Below are positions 25,937 to 34,089 of a stretch of 64,000 nucleotides of DNA, piece after piece; the first letter of the stretch is position 1; the number at the start of each line of letters is the position of its first letter. This stretch comes from Paraburkholderia bryophila (lineage in GTDB: Bacteria > Pseudomonadota > Gammaproteobacteria > Burkholderiales > Burkholderiaceae), in the NCBI RefSeq assembly GCF_003269035.1, contig NZ_QLTK01000003.1, forward strand, positions 1 to 64,000, given 5' to 3'. The translations under genes and the position numbers were made by a program. Below the pieces are notes generated by a model that worked only from the letters and a program-made list of their open reading frames with translations, was not told the DNA's origin and made no database searches.

Positions 25937-27097
25937 ATGAATGTGTTCTGGTTCATTCCGACTCACGGCGACAGCCGCTATCTCGGTACGTCCCAAGGCG
26001 CACGCGCGGCCGATTACGACTATTTCCAGCAGATCGCCGTGGCTGCCGACACGCTCGGCTACGAAGGCGTCCTGCTGCCGACCGGCCGTTCATGCGAAGA
26101 CGCATGGGTGGTCGCGTCGAGCCTGATCGCCGCGACCAAACGTCTGAAGTTTCTGGTGGCGATCCGGCCGGGCATTTCGTCGCCGGGACTGGCGGCGCGC
26201 ATGGCGGCAACCTTCGACCGTTTGTCGAACGGACGCCTCCTGATCAACGTCGTGACCGGCGGCGACGCGGCCGAACTGGAAGGTGACGGCGTGTTCGTCG
26301 ACCACGACACGCGCTACGAGATCACCGACGAATTCCTGCATATCTGGCGCAAGCTGCTCACTGCGTCGCATACCAACGACGCGATCGATTTCGACGGCAA
26401 ACATCTGAGTTCGAAGGGCGGCAAGGCGTTATATCCGCCGGTGCAGAATCCGCATCCGCCGCTGTGGTTCGGCGGTTCGTCGCCAGCCGCGCACGACATG
26501 GCGGGCGAGCACATCGACACCTACTTGACGTGGGGCGAGCCGCCCGAAGCCGTGGCGAAGAAGATCACCGATATTCGCGCGCGCGCCGCGGCGCACGGCC
26601 GCACGATCAGGTTCGGGATTCGTCTGCACGTGATCGTGCGCGAAACCGAAGAAGAAGCGTGGGCCGCGGCCGACAAACTGATCAGCAAGCTCGACGACGA
26701 AACCATCGCACGTGCTCAGGCGTCGTTCTCGAAGATGGATTCCGAAGGACAACGCCGCATGGCCGCATTGCACGGCGGCAAACGCGGCGGCCGCGCGGAG
26801 CTGGAGGTCTACCCGAACCTGTGGGCGGGCGTGGGCCTCGTGCGCGGCGGCGCGGGCACGGCGCTGGTCGGCAATCCGGAGCAGGTGGCGGCGCTGATGA
26901 AGGAGTACGCCGCGCTCGGCGTCGATACCTTCATTCTGTCCGGTTATCCGCATCTCGAGGAATCGTATCGCTTCGCCGAACTGGTGTTTCCGCTGTTGCC
27001 GAACCGCCAGAACAAGACCTCGAACGGGCCGCTGTCGGGTCCGTTCGGCGAGATCGTCGGCAATAACTATTTGCCGAAGGCGGCGAGTTCGAGTTGA
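25937..27097 (+). CDS. ssuD: FMNH2-dependent alkanesulfonate monooxygenase
   Basis: A 386-residue flavin-dependent monooxygenase that splits alkanesulfonates to aldehyde and sulfite, releasing sulfur for cysteine synthesis. The N-terminus [19 protein letters not shown], then [36 protein letters not shown] and the C-terminal [20 protein letters not shown] are SsuD hallmarks. Length is as expected. AGGAG precedes the ATG. It leads an operon with ssuC, ssuB and a TOBE protein. The FMN reductase SsuE and the binding protein SsuA are not adjacent. Confidence 0.96.
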   Translation: MNVFWFIPTHGDSRYLGTSQGARAADYDYFQQIAVAADTLGYEGVLLPTGRSCEDAWVVASSLIAATKRLKFLVAIRPGISSPGLAARMAATFDRLSNGRLLINVVTGGDAAELEGDGVFVDHDTRYEITDEFLHIWRKLLTASHTNDAIDFDGKHLSSKGGKALYPPVQNPHPPLWFGGSSPAAHDMAGEHIDTYLTWGEPPEAVAKKITDIRARAAAHGRTIRFGIRLHVIVRETEEEAWAAADKLISKLDDETIARAQASFSKMDSEGQRRMAALHGGKRGGRAELEVYPNLWAGVGLVRGGAGTALVGNPEQVAALMKEYAALGVDTFILSGYPHLEESYRFAELVFPLLPNRQNKTSNGPLSGPFGEIVGNNYLPKAASSS

Positions 27098-27154
27098 GCG
27101 CGGTGCGCTCCACTTGCATCCGTCGCACCCGTTGATGCGGCAATCAGGAAAGTC

Positions 27155-27991
27155 ATGATGGCTCAAGCTACCGTGAATGCGGATCGAAACGAAAACGCGG
27201 GCGCGCGCGCGGCTGCGTGGCGCCGGATCGGCGCGCAACTGGCGCCGTGGCTCGCACCGCTCGCGATTCTGCTGGCGTGGGAACTGGCCGCGCGTAGCGG
27301 CGTGCTGTCGACGCGCGTGCTGCCCGAACCGCTCGCGGTCGTGAAGGCCGCGTGGTCGCTGATCCAGTCCGGTGAAATGTGGGCGGACGTCAAGGTCAGC
27401 ACGTGGCGGGCGGTGTCGGGCTTTGCGATCGGCGGCGGGATCGGTCTCGTGCTGGGGCTCGCGACCGGCCTGTTCAAACCCGCCGAAATCGCGCTCGATT
27501 CGACCGTGCAGATGGTCCGCAACATCCCCGCGCTGGCGATGATTCCGCTCGTGATCCTGTGGTTCGGCATCGAGGAAGAAGCCAAGGTCTTTCTGGTCGC
27601 GCTCGGCGTGTTCTTCCCGATCTACGTGAACACGTTTCACGGCATCCGCTCGGTCGACGCGAACCTGATCGAAATGGCGCGTAGCTACGGCGTGAAGGGT
27701 TTCGCGTTGTACCGGCATGTGGTGTTGCCGGGCGCCTTGCCGTCGATTCTGGTCGGCGTGCGCTTCGCGTTCGGGCTGATGTGGGTCACGCTGATCGTCG
27801 CCGAGACGATCTCCGCGCAGTCCGGCATCGGCTATATGACGATGAATGCGCGCGAGTTTCTGCAAACCGATGTGGTGGTGGTCGGCATTCTGCTGTACGC
27901 GGGGCTCGGCAAGCTCGCCGATGTGCTGGCGAAGAGCCTCGAGCGCGTGTCCTTGCGCTGGCATCCGGCTTATCAACGAGGAGCGAAATGA
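27155..27991 (+). CDS. ssuC: Sulfonate ABC transporter permease
   Basis: A 278-residue inner-membrane permease with about six membrane segments and the EAA-loop pattern [20 protein letters not shown], followed by [16 protein letters not shown], of the SsuC/TauC group. It forms the channel for sulfonates with SsuB. It starts 57 bp after ssuD; AGGAAA precedes the tandem ATGs. Its stop overlaps the ssuB start (ATGA), indicating translational coupling. Confidence 0.95.
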   Translation: MMAQATVNADRNENAGARAAAWRRIGAQLAPWLAPLAILLAWELAARSGVLSTRVLPEPLAVVKAAWSLIQSGEMWADVKVSTWRAVSGFAIGGGIGLVLGLATGLFKPAEIALDSTVQMVRNIPALAMIPLVILWFGIEEEAKVFLVALGVFFPIYVNTFHGIRSVDANLIEMARSYGVKGFALYRHVVLPGALPSILVGVRFAFGLMWVTLIVAETISAQSGIGYMTMNAREFLQTDVVVVGILLYAGLGKLADVLAKSLERVSLRWHPAYQRGAK

Positions 27992-29097
27992 TGAACGCGA
28001 CGACTTTCTCGACGTCGTTTGGCGGGATCGCGGGCAGCGATCTCGAGGCTGAACTGGCGCAAACGCGTGTCGTCGATCGTGACGCTGGCGAGGCGGCGGG
28101 ATTTGAGTTTGACGATGTGTCGCATGAGGTCGCTCGGGGCGGGGCTGTGAGTGCTGTGCATGCGGTTGACGCGGCGGCGCGTGACGATGCGCGTGGGCTT
28201 GCCGAAGTGCGTGATTTTGCTGCGGGGGCGGTTGCGCGCTCGGGTGAGAGGGGCGGCGCGGGTTCAGGCGCCGGTTCCGCCGCGGCGTCGGCGGATTACT
28301 CGGTGCAGTTGCGCGGCGTCGGCAAGCAGTACGGCGAGCGCAAGGTGCTGACCGATTTCGATCTGTCGATCGAGCGCGGCAGTTTCGTGGCGATCGTCGG
28401 CCGCAGCGGTTGCGGTAAATCGACGTTGCTGCGGCTGGTTGCCGGCCTCGAAAAAACCAGCGCGGGCGTGCTCGACAAGCGCGCCGAAGACGGCGGTCCG
28501 CTCGACACCCGCATCATGTTCCAGGACGCGCGCCTGTTGCCGTGGAAGAGCGTGCTGCAGAACGTGATGCTCGGCCTGGGCCGCAGCGCGCGCGACGATG
28601 CGCGCGCCGTGCTCGCCGAAGTCGGCCTGCTCGAACGCGCCAACGACTGGCCCGCGCAGCTTTCCGGCGGGCAGCGTCAGCGGGTCGCGCTGGCGCGGGC
28701 GCTCGTGCATCGTCCGCAATTGCTGCTGCTCGATGAACCGCTCGGCGCGCTGGACGCGCTGACGCGGATCGAAATGCACGCGCTGATCGAGCGGTTGTGG
28801 CGCGAGCATCGCTTTACGGCGTTGCTGGTCACGCACGACGTGCATGAAGCCGTCGCGCTCGGCGACCGCATTCTGCTGATCGAGGAAGGGCGGATCGCAC
28901 TCGATCAGCCGGTGCCGCTCGCGCGTCCGCGGGCGCGCGCGTCGGCCGGTTTCGCGGCGCTCGAAGAACATGTGTTGCAACGCGTGCTGAAGACCGCGCC
29001 GAACGACGATGCGCTGGCGTATCGCGCGTATGAAGCGCGTGACGCTCGTGACGAGGGCCGTCTCATGCGGCCGACCGAGGTCCGCTGGGCCGTCTGA
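27988..29097 (+). CDS. ssuB: Sulfonate ABC transporter ATPase with long N-terminal extension
   Basis: A 369-residue ATPase that powers sulfonate import. The ABC domain begins near residue 104 and shows Walker [10 protein letters not shown] (residues 138-146), [14 protein letters not shown], the signature [15 protein letters not shown], Walker [13 protein letters not shown] and the H-loop VTHD. The first 103 residues are an acidic, Ala/Gly/Arg-rich stretch without recognisable motifs; typical SsuB proteins are about 250-270 residues, and no obvious alternative start with a good ribosome site lies near residue 100. The C-terminal tail is also extended. The ATG overlaps the ssuC stop. Confidence 0.93.
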   Translation: MMNATTFSTSFGGIAGSDLEAELAQTRVVDRDAGEAAGFEFDDVSHEVARGGAVSAVHAVDAAARDDARGLAEVRDFAAGAVARSGERGGAGSGAGSAAASADYSVQLRGVGKQYGERKVLTDFDLSIERGSFVAIVGRSGCGKSTLLRLVAGLEKTSAGVLDKRAEDGGPLDTRIMFQDARLLPWKSVLQNVMLGLGRSARDDARAVLAEVGLLERANDWPAQLSGGQRQRVALARALVHRPQLLLLDEPLGALDALTRIEMHALIERLWREHRFTALLVTHDVHEAVALGDRILLIEEGRIALDQPVPLARPRARASAGFAALEEHVLQRVLKTAPNDDALAYRAYEARDARDEGRLMRPTEVRWAV

Positions 29098-29155
29098 GTT
29101 TCCTTGCCTGACCTGTTTTTTTCAATCGCTTTTCTGGACTTTGGAGTTACCCGAT

Positions 29156-29371
29156 ATGAGCATTTCCGCAATCAACGTACGTAATCAGTTCAAAGGCAAG
29201 GTCAAGGAAATCATCCGTGGTCCGGTGGTGTCGGAAGTCGACGTGGATACGCCGTTCGGTATCGTCACCTCGGTCATCACCACGCGCTCGGTCGACGAAC
29301 TCGATCTGAAGGTCGGCTCGGAAGTGGTCGCGCTGGTGAAGTCGACGGAGGTGTCGATCGCGTGTCTGTGA
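29156..29371 (+). CDS. ssuF: Molybdopterin-binding-like TOBE protein of the ssu operon
   Basis: A 71-residue single TOBE domain (Mop-like): MSISAINVRNQFKGKVKEII, GPVVSEVDVDTPFGIVTSVI and VGSEVVALVKSTEVSIA. SsuF of Pseudomonas putida holds the same operon position and is needed for growth on aromatic sulfonates, although its exact job is unclear. TGGAGTTACCCGAT precedes the ATG. Last gene of ssuDCBF; a convergent gene ends 26 bp later. Confidence 0.88.
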   Translation: MSISAINVRNQFKGKVKEIIRGPVVSEVDVDTPFGIVTSVITTRSVDELDLKVGSEVVALVKSTEVSIACL

Positions 29372-29397
29372 GGCTGATGAGGCCGATGCTGCACGCC

Positions 29398-29817
29398 TCA
29401 TTTCGCGTTTGCGCCGCTGGCGGGCGGCTGCCGCATCATGCGCTCGTCGGTGGGTTTGGGCGGACGCTTGACCGGCATGTTGTCCGGATTGCTCGAACCG
29501 CCAGCGCCTGAGGCCGCCGCCGGTGGCCTGGCCATGGGGGCGTTGCCGTCCCTGCCGTCCTGCTGAGGAGGCGGGTTGGTCTGGGCGAGCTGAGGCGCGG
29601 TTTGTGCGGTTTGCCCGCTTTGTCCGGTTGAAGTTTGTGTGATTTGTGCCGTTCTTGCGGTTTGTGCGGTCTGCACGTGCGAAGGCGTTTGCGCGAACGT
29701 AAGCATGCTGCCCGCAGCGGACAACGTGAGCACGATGCTCGCTTTCAATGCTGTGACCGCTGCTGCGTTCAACGTTGCACGCAACGTTTTCAACGCCGCC
29801 AATCTGCTTCGCTTCAT
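29398..29817 (-). CDS. Secreted Gln/Thr- and Pro-rich protein
   Basis: A 139-residue protein with an N-terminal signal peptide (TALKASIVLTLSAAGSMLTF, cleavage after FAQ or nearby). The mature region has repeating QT/AQT triplets (VQTAQTARTAQITQT, GQTAQTAPQLAQT) followed by a Pro/Gly-rich tail. It should be exported, disordered and possibly envelope-associated. The start at 29817 has AAGGAGAAGGAG upstream. No family is recognised. Confidence 0.65.
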   Translation of the reverse strand: MKRSRLAALKTLRATLNAAAVTALKASIVLTLSAAGSMLTFAQTPSHVQTAQTARTAQITQTSTGQSGQTAQTAPQLAQTNPPPQQDGRDGNAPMARPPAAASGAGGSSNPDNMPVKRPPKPTDERMMRQPPASGANAK

Positions 29818-29987
29818 CTCCTTCTCCTTTGCGCAACCGGCCTTGTCTAACAGGATCACGCGCGTTCGACATGCCGCGTGCGGCACCTTGGCGACACCCT
29901 GTACACGCAATCGCTATGCCGCGCCCACATCTGCACACCGCGCCGAAAGTTGCTAGGATGAATTGATCATCCCGACGGGAGACGGCG

Positions 29988-30185
29988 ATGTCCAAGTCAT
30001 TGAGTCCCGAAGCGATCGAAGCTTTGCGGCGCCTGAACGATGTCGGCGTCGGTCAGACCGCGCCGGCCTTTGCGCAATCCGTCGCGGCCGAATTGCTGGC
30101 GAGCGGTCTGGTTACCGAAGCGGGCGGCGGCGAAGTCGAGATCACCTGCAGCGGCCGGCAGTATCTGTCGGGCGATTGCGATTGA
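29988..30185 (+). CDS. Small hypothetical protein
   Basis: A 65-residue protein (MSKSLSPEAIEALRRLNDVG onwards) preceded by GACGGGAGACGGCG. The pattern of two helices followed by LVTEAGGGEVEITCSGRQYL resembles the helix-wing part of small winged-helix domains. No family can be named with confidence. Confidence 0.55.
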   Translation: MSKSLSPEAIEALRRLNDVGVGQTAPAFAQSVAAELLASGLVTEAGGGEVEITCSGRQYLSGDCD

Positions 30186-30312
30186 TCGTCAGGGTAGGGC
30201 GGGTTGGAGCGAAGGGCCGTGCGCTGTGCGAGCCGGCGCTCGCTGGGTTAGTGCGGCCGGTTGCGCCGCCGGCTCACGCTACGAGTTACCACGAGCTACC
30301 ACGGAGGCGACC

Positions 30313-30555
30313 ATGGAACCGAAAGGCCTCGACATGGGCGATTATCAGGAGCGCTATCTGGACTACGACATCGAGGTCGCGGTCGAGCAGGTGCTGACCG
30401 GCGTCAAGGCGCATTTCCGGGTGCTGCGGGGCGGGGCCGTGGTGATCGACTGGCGGCTGGTGCGAATCGACAGTCTCTGGCCGACCGAACATGCGGCAGC
30501 GGAGGCAGCCTTGCGGGCCGGGCGCGCGACTATCGATGCGGGGTTCGCCGCGTAG
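30313..30555 (+). CDS. Small hypothetical protein
   Basis: An 80-residue protein (MEPKGLDMGDYQERYLDYDI, then VAVEQVLTGVKAHFRVLRGG). It is preceded by ACGGAGGCGACC, a good ribosome site. It shows an alpha/beta pattern with a closing Ala-rich helix. No known domain. A bidirectional terminator follows. Confidence 0.6.
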   Translation: MEPKGLDMGDYQERYLDYDIEVAVEQVLTGVKAHFRVLRGGAVVIDWRLVRIDSLWPTEHAAAEAALRAGRATIDAGFAA

Positions 30556-30619
30556 CGTCGGCAGTGCTGGGGCGAGATCCACGACACGGCGTCGGACCAA
30601 CATTTATCGCTGTAAACGC

Positions 30620-30663
30620 AAACTGGGCGCCGGCATGAATACATCATGCGCGGCGCCCAGTTT
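30620..30663. terminator. Bidirectional terminator between convergent small genes
   Basis: A 13-bp perfect stem (30620-30632 with 30651-30663), extended inward by a further 6 bp (30633-30638 with 30644-30649). The plus-strand end is CAGTTTTA. It lies between the stop at 30555 and the opposing stop at 30705. Confidence 0.8.
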
Positions 30664-30704
30664 TATCCGCTGCCCGTGGCGGCAGCAGATTCAACAACGA
30701 CTGC

Positions 30705-30971
30705 TTAGTGGCCGAAGAAAACCGATTGCGGGCCCGAGGTCGCTTCACGCGTACCCGATTGCGTCGACACGCTCTTCACACCGCCGTAAGCGTTCGATTC
30801 CGCTTGAGTGCGTTCTGCAGCGACGGTTTGAGCATTCTGGCCTTGTTGCGAAGCCGGTGCGCCGACCGACGGGCGATACGACGGTGCCGGGCCGTAGCCG
30901 CTAGCAAAAGCGGGAGCGGCGATCGAGGCAGAAACAGCAACCAGCACAGCGGCGATAAGCTTGGTGTTCAT
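30705..30971 (-). CDS. Small exported protein
   Basis: An 88-residue protein with a clear signal peptide (MNTKLIAAVLVAVSASIAAP, cleavage after AFA). The mature part is Ser/Gln/Gly-rich (SYRPSVGAPASQQGQNAQTV). It resembles the many short periplasmic proteins of unknown function found in Burkholderiaceae. No domain is named. Confidence 0.65.
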   Translation of the reverse strand: MNTKLIAAVLVAVSASIAAPAFASGYGPAPSYRPSVGAPASQQGQNAQTVAAERTQAESNAYGGVKSVSTQSGTREATSGPQSVFFGH

Positions 30972-31357
30972 GGTGTGACTCCGTTAAATGTTTCGACTTC
31001 AGTTCAGGATGGCGTCGCAGGGGCCGGTGGGGTTTGTCTGCAACGTCGATGGAAGCCAGTGTATACCCCTACTATCGAGAATTTGTACCGATAATTTGAA
31101 ATTACTGTTCTCGATTCTGAAATAATCGGCCGGAGGCAAGCGGGAGAAGGGCGAGCGATGGTCCGACCCCGATGGGTGGGCGGTTTTGGGGGAGGAAAGA
31201 CCCAGTCGCGGAGCGGGTTATCGGCGGCTATGCCGGAAAGCGCGGGTGGCAAGTTCGGTTTGTGCGGAGACTTCGGCTCGATCTCCATTGCTCGGCGAGA
31301 ACTGTTTGTTGTGAGCTATGTAATCCAACTTGAATGTTGCATCTCTAGTTTTTTTGA

Positions 31358-31375
31358 TACAACATATGTGTTGTA
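31358..31375. promoter_or_regulatory. Palindromic operator candidate in front of hicAB
   Basis: TACAACA (31358-31364) and TGTTGTA (31369-31375) flank a 4-bp centre, 33 bp before the hicA start in an AT-rich stretch. HicB antitoxins with a DNA-binding C-terminus bind such palindromes to autoregulate. Confidence 0.65.
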
Positions 31376-31408
31376 CTAACCTCTCTCTGACTCACCGAGA
31401 GAGGGAGC

Positions 31409-31594
31409 ATGAAGTACAGCGAGTTTAGGAAGTGGCTGAGGAAACAAGGTGCGACCTTCGAGCGGCACAGAAGCGGTTCAAGTCACTATCGGGTCACGCT
31501 GAACGGTAAGACGACCATTTTTCCCGATCACGGAGCCAAGGAAATGGGTACCTACCTTGTCGAAGCGATCAAGAAGCAGTTGGGTATCCAATGA
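31409..31594 (+). CDS. hicA: HicA-family mRNA interferase toxin
   Basis: A 61-residue toxin with the dsRBD-like HicA fold: MKYSEFRKWLRKQGATFERH, then the catalytic-His motif GSSHYRV, TIFPDHGAKEMGT and a terminal helix VEAIKKQLGI. HicA cleaves mRNA without needing ribosomes when HicB is lost. AGAGGGAG precedes the ATG. The hicB antitoxin follows after 74 bp, and a palindromic operator lies upstream. Confidence 0.93.
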   Translation: MKYSEFRKWLRKQGATFERHRSGSSHYRVTLNGKTTIFPDHGAKEMGTYLVEAIKKQLGIQ

Positions 31595-31668
31595 GCCGGG
31601 GCACCTCAGACCGGTCCGATCGTCCGCGGCCTTTGTATTTTCTTGAAGCGGTACCACTGGAGAATCGT

Positions 31669-32088
31669 ATGTTGTCGTATCCCATCGAGCTGACGCCGGA
31701 TTCAAATGGCACGCTTCTCGTCACGTTTGCGGACGTGCCTGAAGCGCTCAGTGTTGGAGAGAACGAAGAGGATGCAATCGCGCAGGCTCTCGACGCGCTG
31801 GAAGCGGCACTGGAGATCTACTTTTCGGAAAAGCAACCCATTCCGTTGCCGTCCAGGGCGAAGCGCGGCCAGCACGTCGTAACCCTGCCGGCGCTGGTCA
31901 CATCGAAAGTTCTGCTGGCAAATGAAATGCTGCAGCAGAATGTGCGCAAGGCGGAGTTGGCGCGCCGGCTGAAAGTGAATCAGGTGCAGGTCGATCGCCT
32001 GCTCAATCTCAGGCATTCGTCGAAGATCGAGATGGTCGAATCCGCGTTCGCCGTGCTTGGCAGGCGCCTCGAAGTGAGGCTCGTCTGA
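31669..32088 (+). CDS. hicB: HicB-family antitoxin
   Basis: A 139-residue antitoxin. The N-terminal half is the degenerate RNase H-like HicB domain (YPIELTPDSNGTLLVTFADV, then EALSVGENEEDAIAQALDAL); the C-terminal half is a helix-turn-helix (RKAELARRLKVNQVQVDRLL). It neutralises HicA and represses the operon. GGAG before the ATG at 31669 decides the start; the frame is open from 31591, overlapping the hicA stop. Confidence 0.93.
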   Translation: MLSYPIELTPDSNGTLLVTFADVPEALSVGENEEDAIAQALDALEAALEIYFSEKQPIPLPSRAKRGQHVVTLPALVTSKVLLANEMLQQNVRKAELARRLKVNQVQVDRLLNLRHSSKIEMVESAFAVLGRRLEVRLV

Positions 32089-32111
32089 GCCGGTTTGCCG
32101 CATCCTCAATG

Positions 32112-32136
32112 AAACCCGCTTTGGCGGGTTTTTTAT
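32112..32136 (+). terminator. Intrinsic terminator of hicAB
   Basis: AAACCCGC (32112-32119) pairs with GCGGGTTT (32124-32131), 4-nt loop, followed by a T-rich run. It lies 24 bp after the hicB stop. Confidence 0.88.
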
Positions 32137-32274
32137 TGTTCTCGCGAAGAGCGGAGGGACTGCGGTCGTGATTTGATAACGAGCTGACTTCGACTCAGCG
32201 AACGGTGACGGACGGGTGGCGCATGAGTCCAAGCTGTCGGACGACGCAATAGACTTTTAACGGAGGTCGGTGAA

Positions 32275-32771
32275 ATGGCATTTCTTCGGCTTTGGAAGCG
32301 ATCCAACTGGTGCGGGCGCTGGCGGATTTACCGGAATCTTCAACGGCCCCGCCGCCTACTGCGATACGGGGCTGACACGGCGGTTACACCGGATGGCTCG
32401 GGGCTGCGATGCGATGAGTGGCAATCTCGGGGATGCGCTTGGTAGCGCACCGACTTGGCTTTTTGGCGGCTTGCTCCCGGGTGGCGGCATGACCGGCACG
32501 TCAAGCGGCGCGCTCGGCGGCCTCTCGGGTGCAGTAAACGGCGACGCCCCGATTGGAGGCGCAACAATGGGCGGCTTCAACCCTGCGCCCTGGGCGCTGG
32601 GGCGCCGGACTCCTTGGCGCCGGCCTGCTCGCAGCGAGGGGAAATCATCAGCAAATGATGGGCGGCGACCCGGTGGGGCATTTCGCTTTTGGGAATCCGG
32701 CAGTGAAGTTTGCGCTGCCTCCTACTCAGATGCCGTACATGCAATTTGGCACAACGCCTCGCACCACATGA
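32275..32771 (+). pseudogene. Gly-rich phage-structural-like gene with frameshifts
   Basis: CGGAGG precedes an ATG at 32275, but the protein-like frame is out of phase: removing one T from the TTT run at 32281-32283 would give a start MAFFGFGSDPTGAGAGGF. A second shift falls in the GGGG run near 32598-32601; with one G fewer the frame continues as AGLLGAGLLAARGNHQQMMG and ends at 32771 (QFGTTPRTT). The reconstructed product is about 165 residues, Gly/Ala-rich with a hydrophobic middle, like phage ejection or tail proteins. The middle segment may hold further shifts. Family is unconfirmed; the decay is clear. Confidence 0.55.
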
Positions 32772-32963
32772 CCGATGCAAACATCGACGCGCTGCCTGAT
32801 GACAGACCGAAAATAGGCGGCGCGCTGTCTGTTTCAACAGGCGAAAAACAGCGAGTGGGATTATTTCCGGCCTGAAAAAAGGGCGATGACAAACGCCACT
32901 ACGCGCGCGTACGCGCGCGAGCCGCGCTCAGCGAACTGGAGGCCGCGGGGCCAGTCCAGGTGC

Positions 32964-33206
32964 TCATTCGGTCTTAATCCAATCTGGCAATCGAAATGCC
33001 GGTAATCCGTCCTGGTAGCGCGCGTAAGCCAGCTGAGCCGCCTTCTCAACCCGGCTCCCGCCCATCAGACCTTCATGCTGCGACTGTTCGATAGTTGTCG
33101 ATATTTGACGCGCGGCGCTACGGATAACCGCATTGCTCTCATTGTCGCTATCGATATAGCTCAAGTAGTATCTGAGGCTGTCTGTGGGGCTTTCTCGCGG
33201 TGGCAT
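32964..33206 (-). CDS. Hypothetical protein, possibly the second half of a split gene
   Basis: An 80-residue helical protein (MPPRESPTDSLRYYLSYIDS onwards, ending LPAFRLPDWIKTE). It has no convincing ribosome-binding site and overlaps the upstream membrane-protein gene by 59 bp in another phase. The peptide reads naturally as the C-terminal continuation of that gene after INATA, so a frameshift may have split one gene. No family is recognised; the location between hicAB and tRNA-His suggests island DNA. Confidence 0.45.
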   Translation of the reverse strand: MPPRESPTDSLRYYLSYIDSDNESNAVIRSAARQISTTIEQSQHEGLMGGSRVEKAAQLAYARYQDGLPAFRLPDWIKTE

Positions 33207-33441
33207 TGATTAGCTTCAAGAAAGCATCGACCGCGCGTTTGCGGTCATGCAAGCGCCATGCGGTGGCGGCGGTTACGTTGTCTATCAGACCGTACACCAG
33301 TCGGCCGCCAAGAACCACGATGAGGGCTGTATCCAAACCGTGGTCGCTGCCTTTGGTCAGCCAATTGAACCCATACGCCAAGATTGCGTATGGAATGAAC
33401 GCAACCCCAGAAAACCACAACTTCGACTGCGTTTCGCTCAT
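33148..33441 (-). CDS. Small membrane protein of island DNA
   Basis: A 97-residue protein with two hydrophobic segments (LWFSGVAFIPYAILAYGFNW and LDTALIVVLGGRLVYGLIDN) followed by a basic helix (WRLHDRKRAVDAFLKLINAT). The last 19 residues (from RKPHRQPQ) look unnatural and overlap the next frame, which supports a frameshift near 33190-33200. No family is recognised. Confidence 0.5.
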   Translation of the reverse strand: MSETQSKLWFSGVAFIPYAILAYGFNWLTKGSDHGLDTALIVVLGGRLVYGLIDNVTAATAWRLHDRKRAVDAFLKLINATARKPHRQPQILLELYR

Positions 33442-33577
33442 GACATTGCCCCGTGCCGTTTGATTTTACGCGGATGGTAACGGATGACGGACGGCTTGAG
33501 TCGATAGCGTAGGCGACCTCTCCGACGTTAGAGAAGAGTCATATAGGACGGCGGGGCTTTCCGACGTTCCGCGTGTG

Positions 33578-33814
33578 TCAGCCGATTTTCCACAAATGCC
33601 CGCACGCGGTGCAGACCGCATAAGGCTGCTGGCGGTCACGCCACCATGCCATGCACTCTCGAAGCAATTCCGTGACTGCGCGGATGATGCCCGCCAACAC
33701 GGCAGGAGCAATTACCCCGAGCGCGGCGTCTGGGCGAAAGGCCTGCGCCAAGTCTGCCTTTTTGTAGACCGAAGCCGCAAGAGCACCGCACTTGGTGCAT
33801 TGAATGTACGCCAT
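33578..33814 (-). CDS. Small double zinc-knuckle protein
   Basis: A 78-residue protein with CTKCG at residues 6-10 and CTACGHLW near the C-terminus, two CxxC knuckles that could together bind one zinc as a ribbon. Between them are a hydrophobic stretch (ALGVIAPAVLAGIIRAV) and an amphipathic helix. Likely an island-borne small protein of unknown role. Base composition is less GC-rich in parts than in the flanking core genes. Confidence 0.5.
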   Translation of the reverse strand: MAYIQCTKCGALAASVYKKADLAQAFRPDAALGVIAPAVLAGIIRAVTELLRECMAWWRDRQQPYAVCTACGHLWKIG

Positions 33815-33881
33815 ACAGCCCCTCGTCGAAGACGCTTTGACTAAATCCGGTTACACCGTGGTTACACGGACGCCAGAAAGC

Positions 33882-33908
33882 AAAAAGCCCAGTCGCAATG
33901 ACTGGGCT
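33882..33908 (-). terminator. Terminator of tRNA-His
   Basis: AGCCCAGT (33886-33893) pairs with ACTGGGCT (33901-33908) with a 7-nt loop. On the minus strand the stem is followed by TTTTTG, 17 bp beyond the tRNA 3' end. Confidence 0.85.
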
Positions 33909-33924
33909 AAGCGCTTGATTCTTT

Positions 33925-34000
33925 TGGGGTGGCTGATGGGGCTCGAACCCACGACAACAGGAATCACAATCCTGGACTCTACCAACTGAGCTACAGCCAC
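33925..34000 (-). tRNA. tRNA-His (GTG)
   Basis: 76 nt with encoded CCA. It opens with GTGGCTGTAGCTCAGTTGG, has anticodon GTG in CAGGATTGTGATTCCTG and the T-arm GTGGGTTCGAGCCCCAT. A G at 34001 can serve as the extra G-1 that pairs with the discriminator C, as required for histidyl-tRNA synthetase. Its 3' end faces the degraded phage-like region, as is usual for islands inserted at a tRNA. Confidence 0.96.
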
Positions 34001-34055
34001 CACTGACATCTGCTTGACTTGCCTAAAAACTCTGGCTCGTCGATGAAGAAACGAG

Positions 34056-34061
34056 ATTATA
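34056..34061 (-). promoter_or_regulatory. -10 element for tRNA-His
   Basis: A perfect TATAAT on the minus strand inside the short gap to dusA. No good -35 hexamer is visible at 17 bp, so assignment is tentative. Confidence 0.4.
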
Positions 34062-34089
34062 CGAACAAGATTTGCGTTTGCCTAGTCCT

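Noticed and set aside
25752..25940. A 62-codon plus-strand frame with a signal-peptide-like start before ssuD
   Set aside because: It runs through the terminator-like hairpin and into the ssuD start in another phase, and lacks a ribosome site.
26429..27976. A 515-codon minus-strand frame opposite ssuD and ssuC
   Set aside because: It spans two well-supported genes on the other strand and encodes no recognisable domain.
31004..31288. A 94-codon minus-strand frame, Pro-rich at its start
   Set aside because: No ribosome-binding site or known family, and it overlaps the promoter regions of neighbouring genes; it could be a repeated intergenic sequence but that cannot be shown here.
31000..33924. 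A second copy of the tRNA-His 3' end as an attachment site
   Set aside because: I looked for the 3' tRNA sequence to the left of the tRNA and did not find a convincing repeat; if the island had one it is lost or outside the window.
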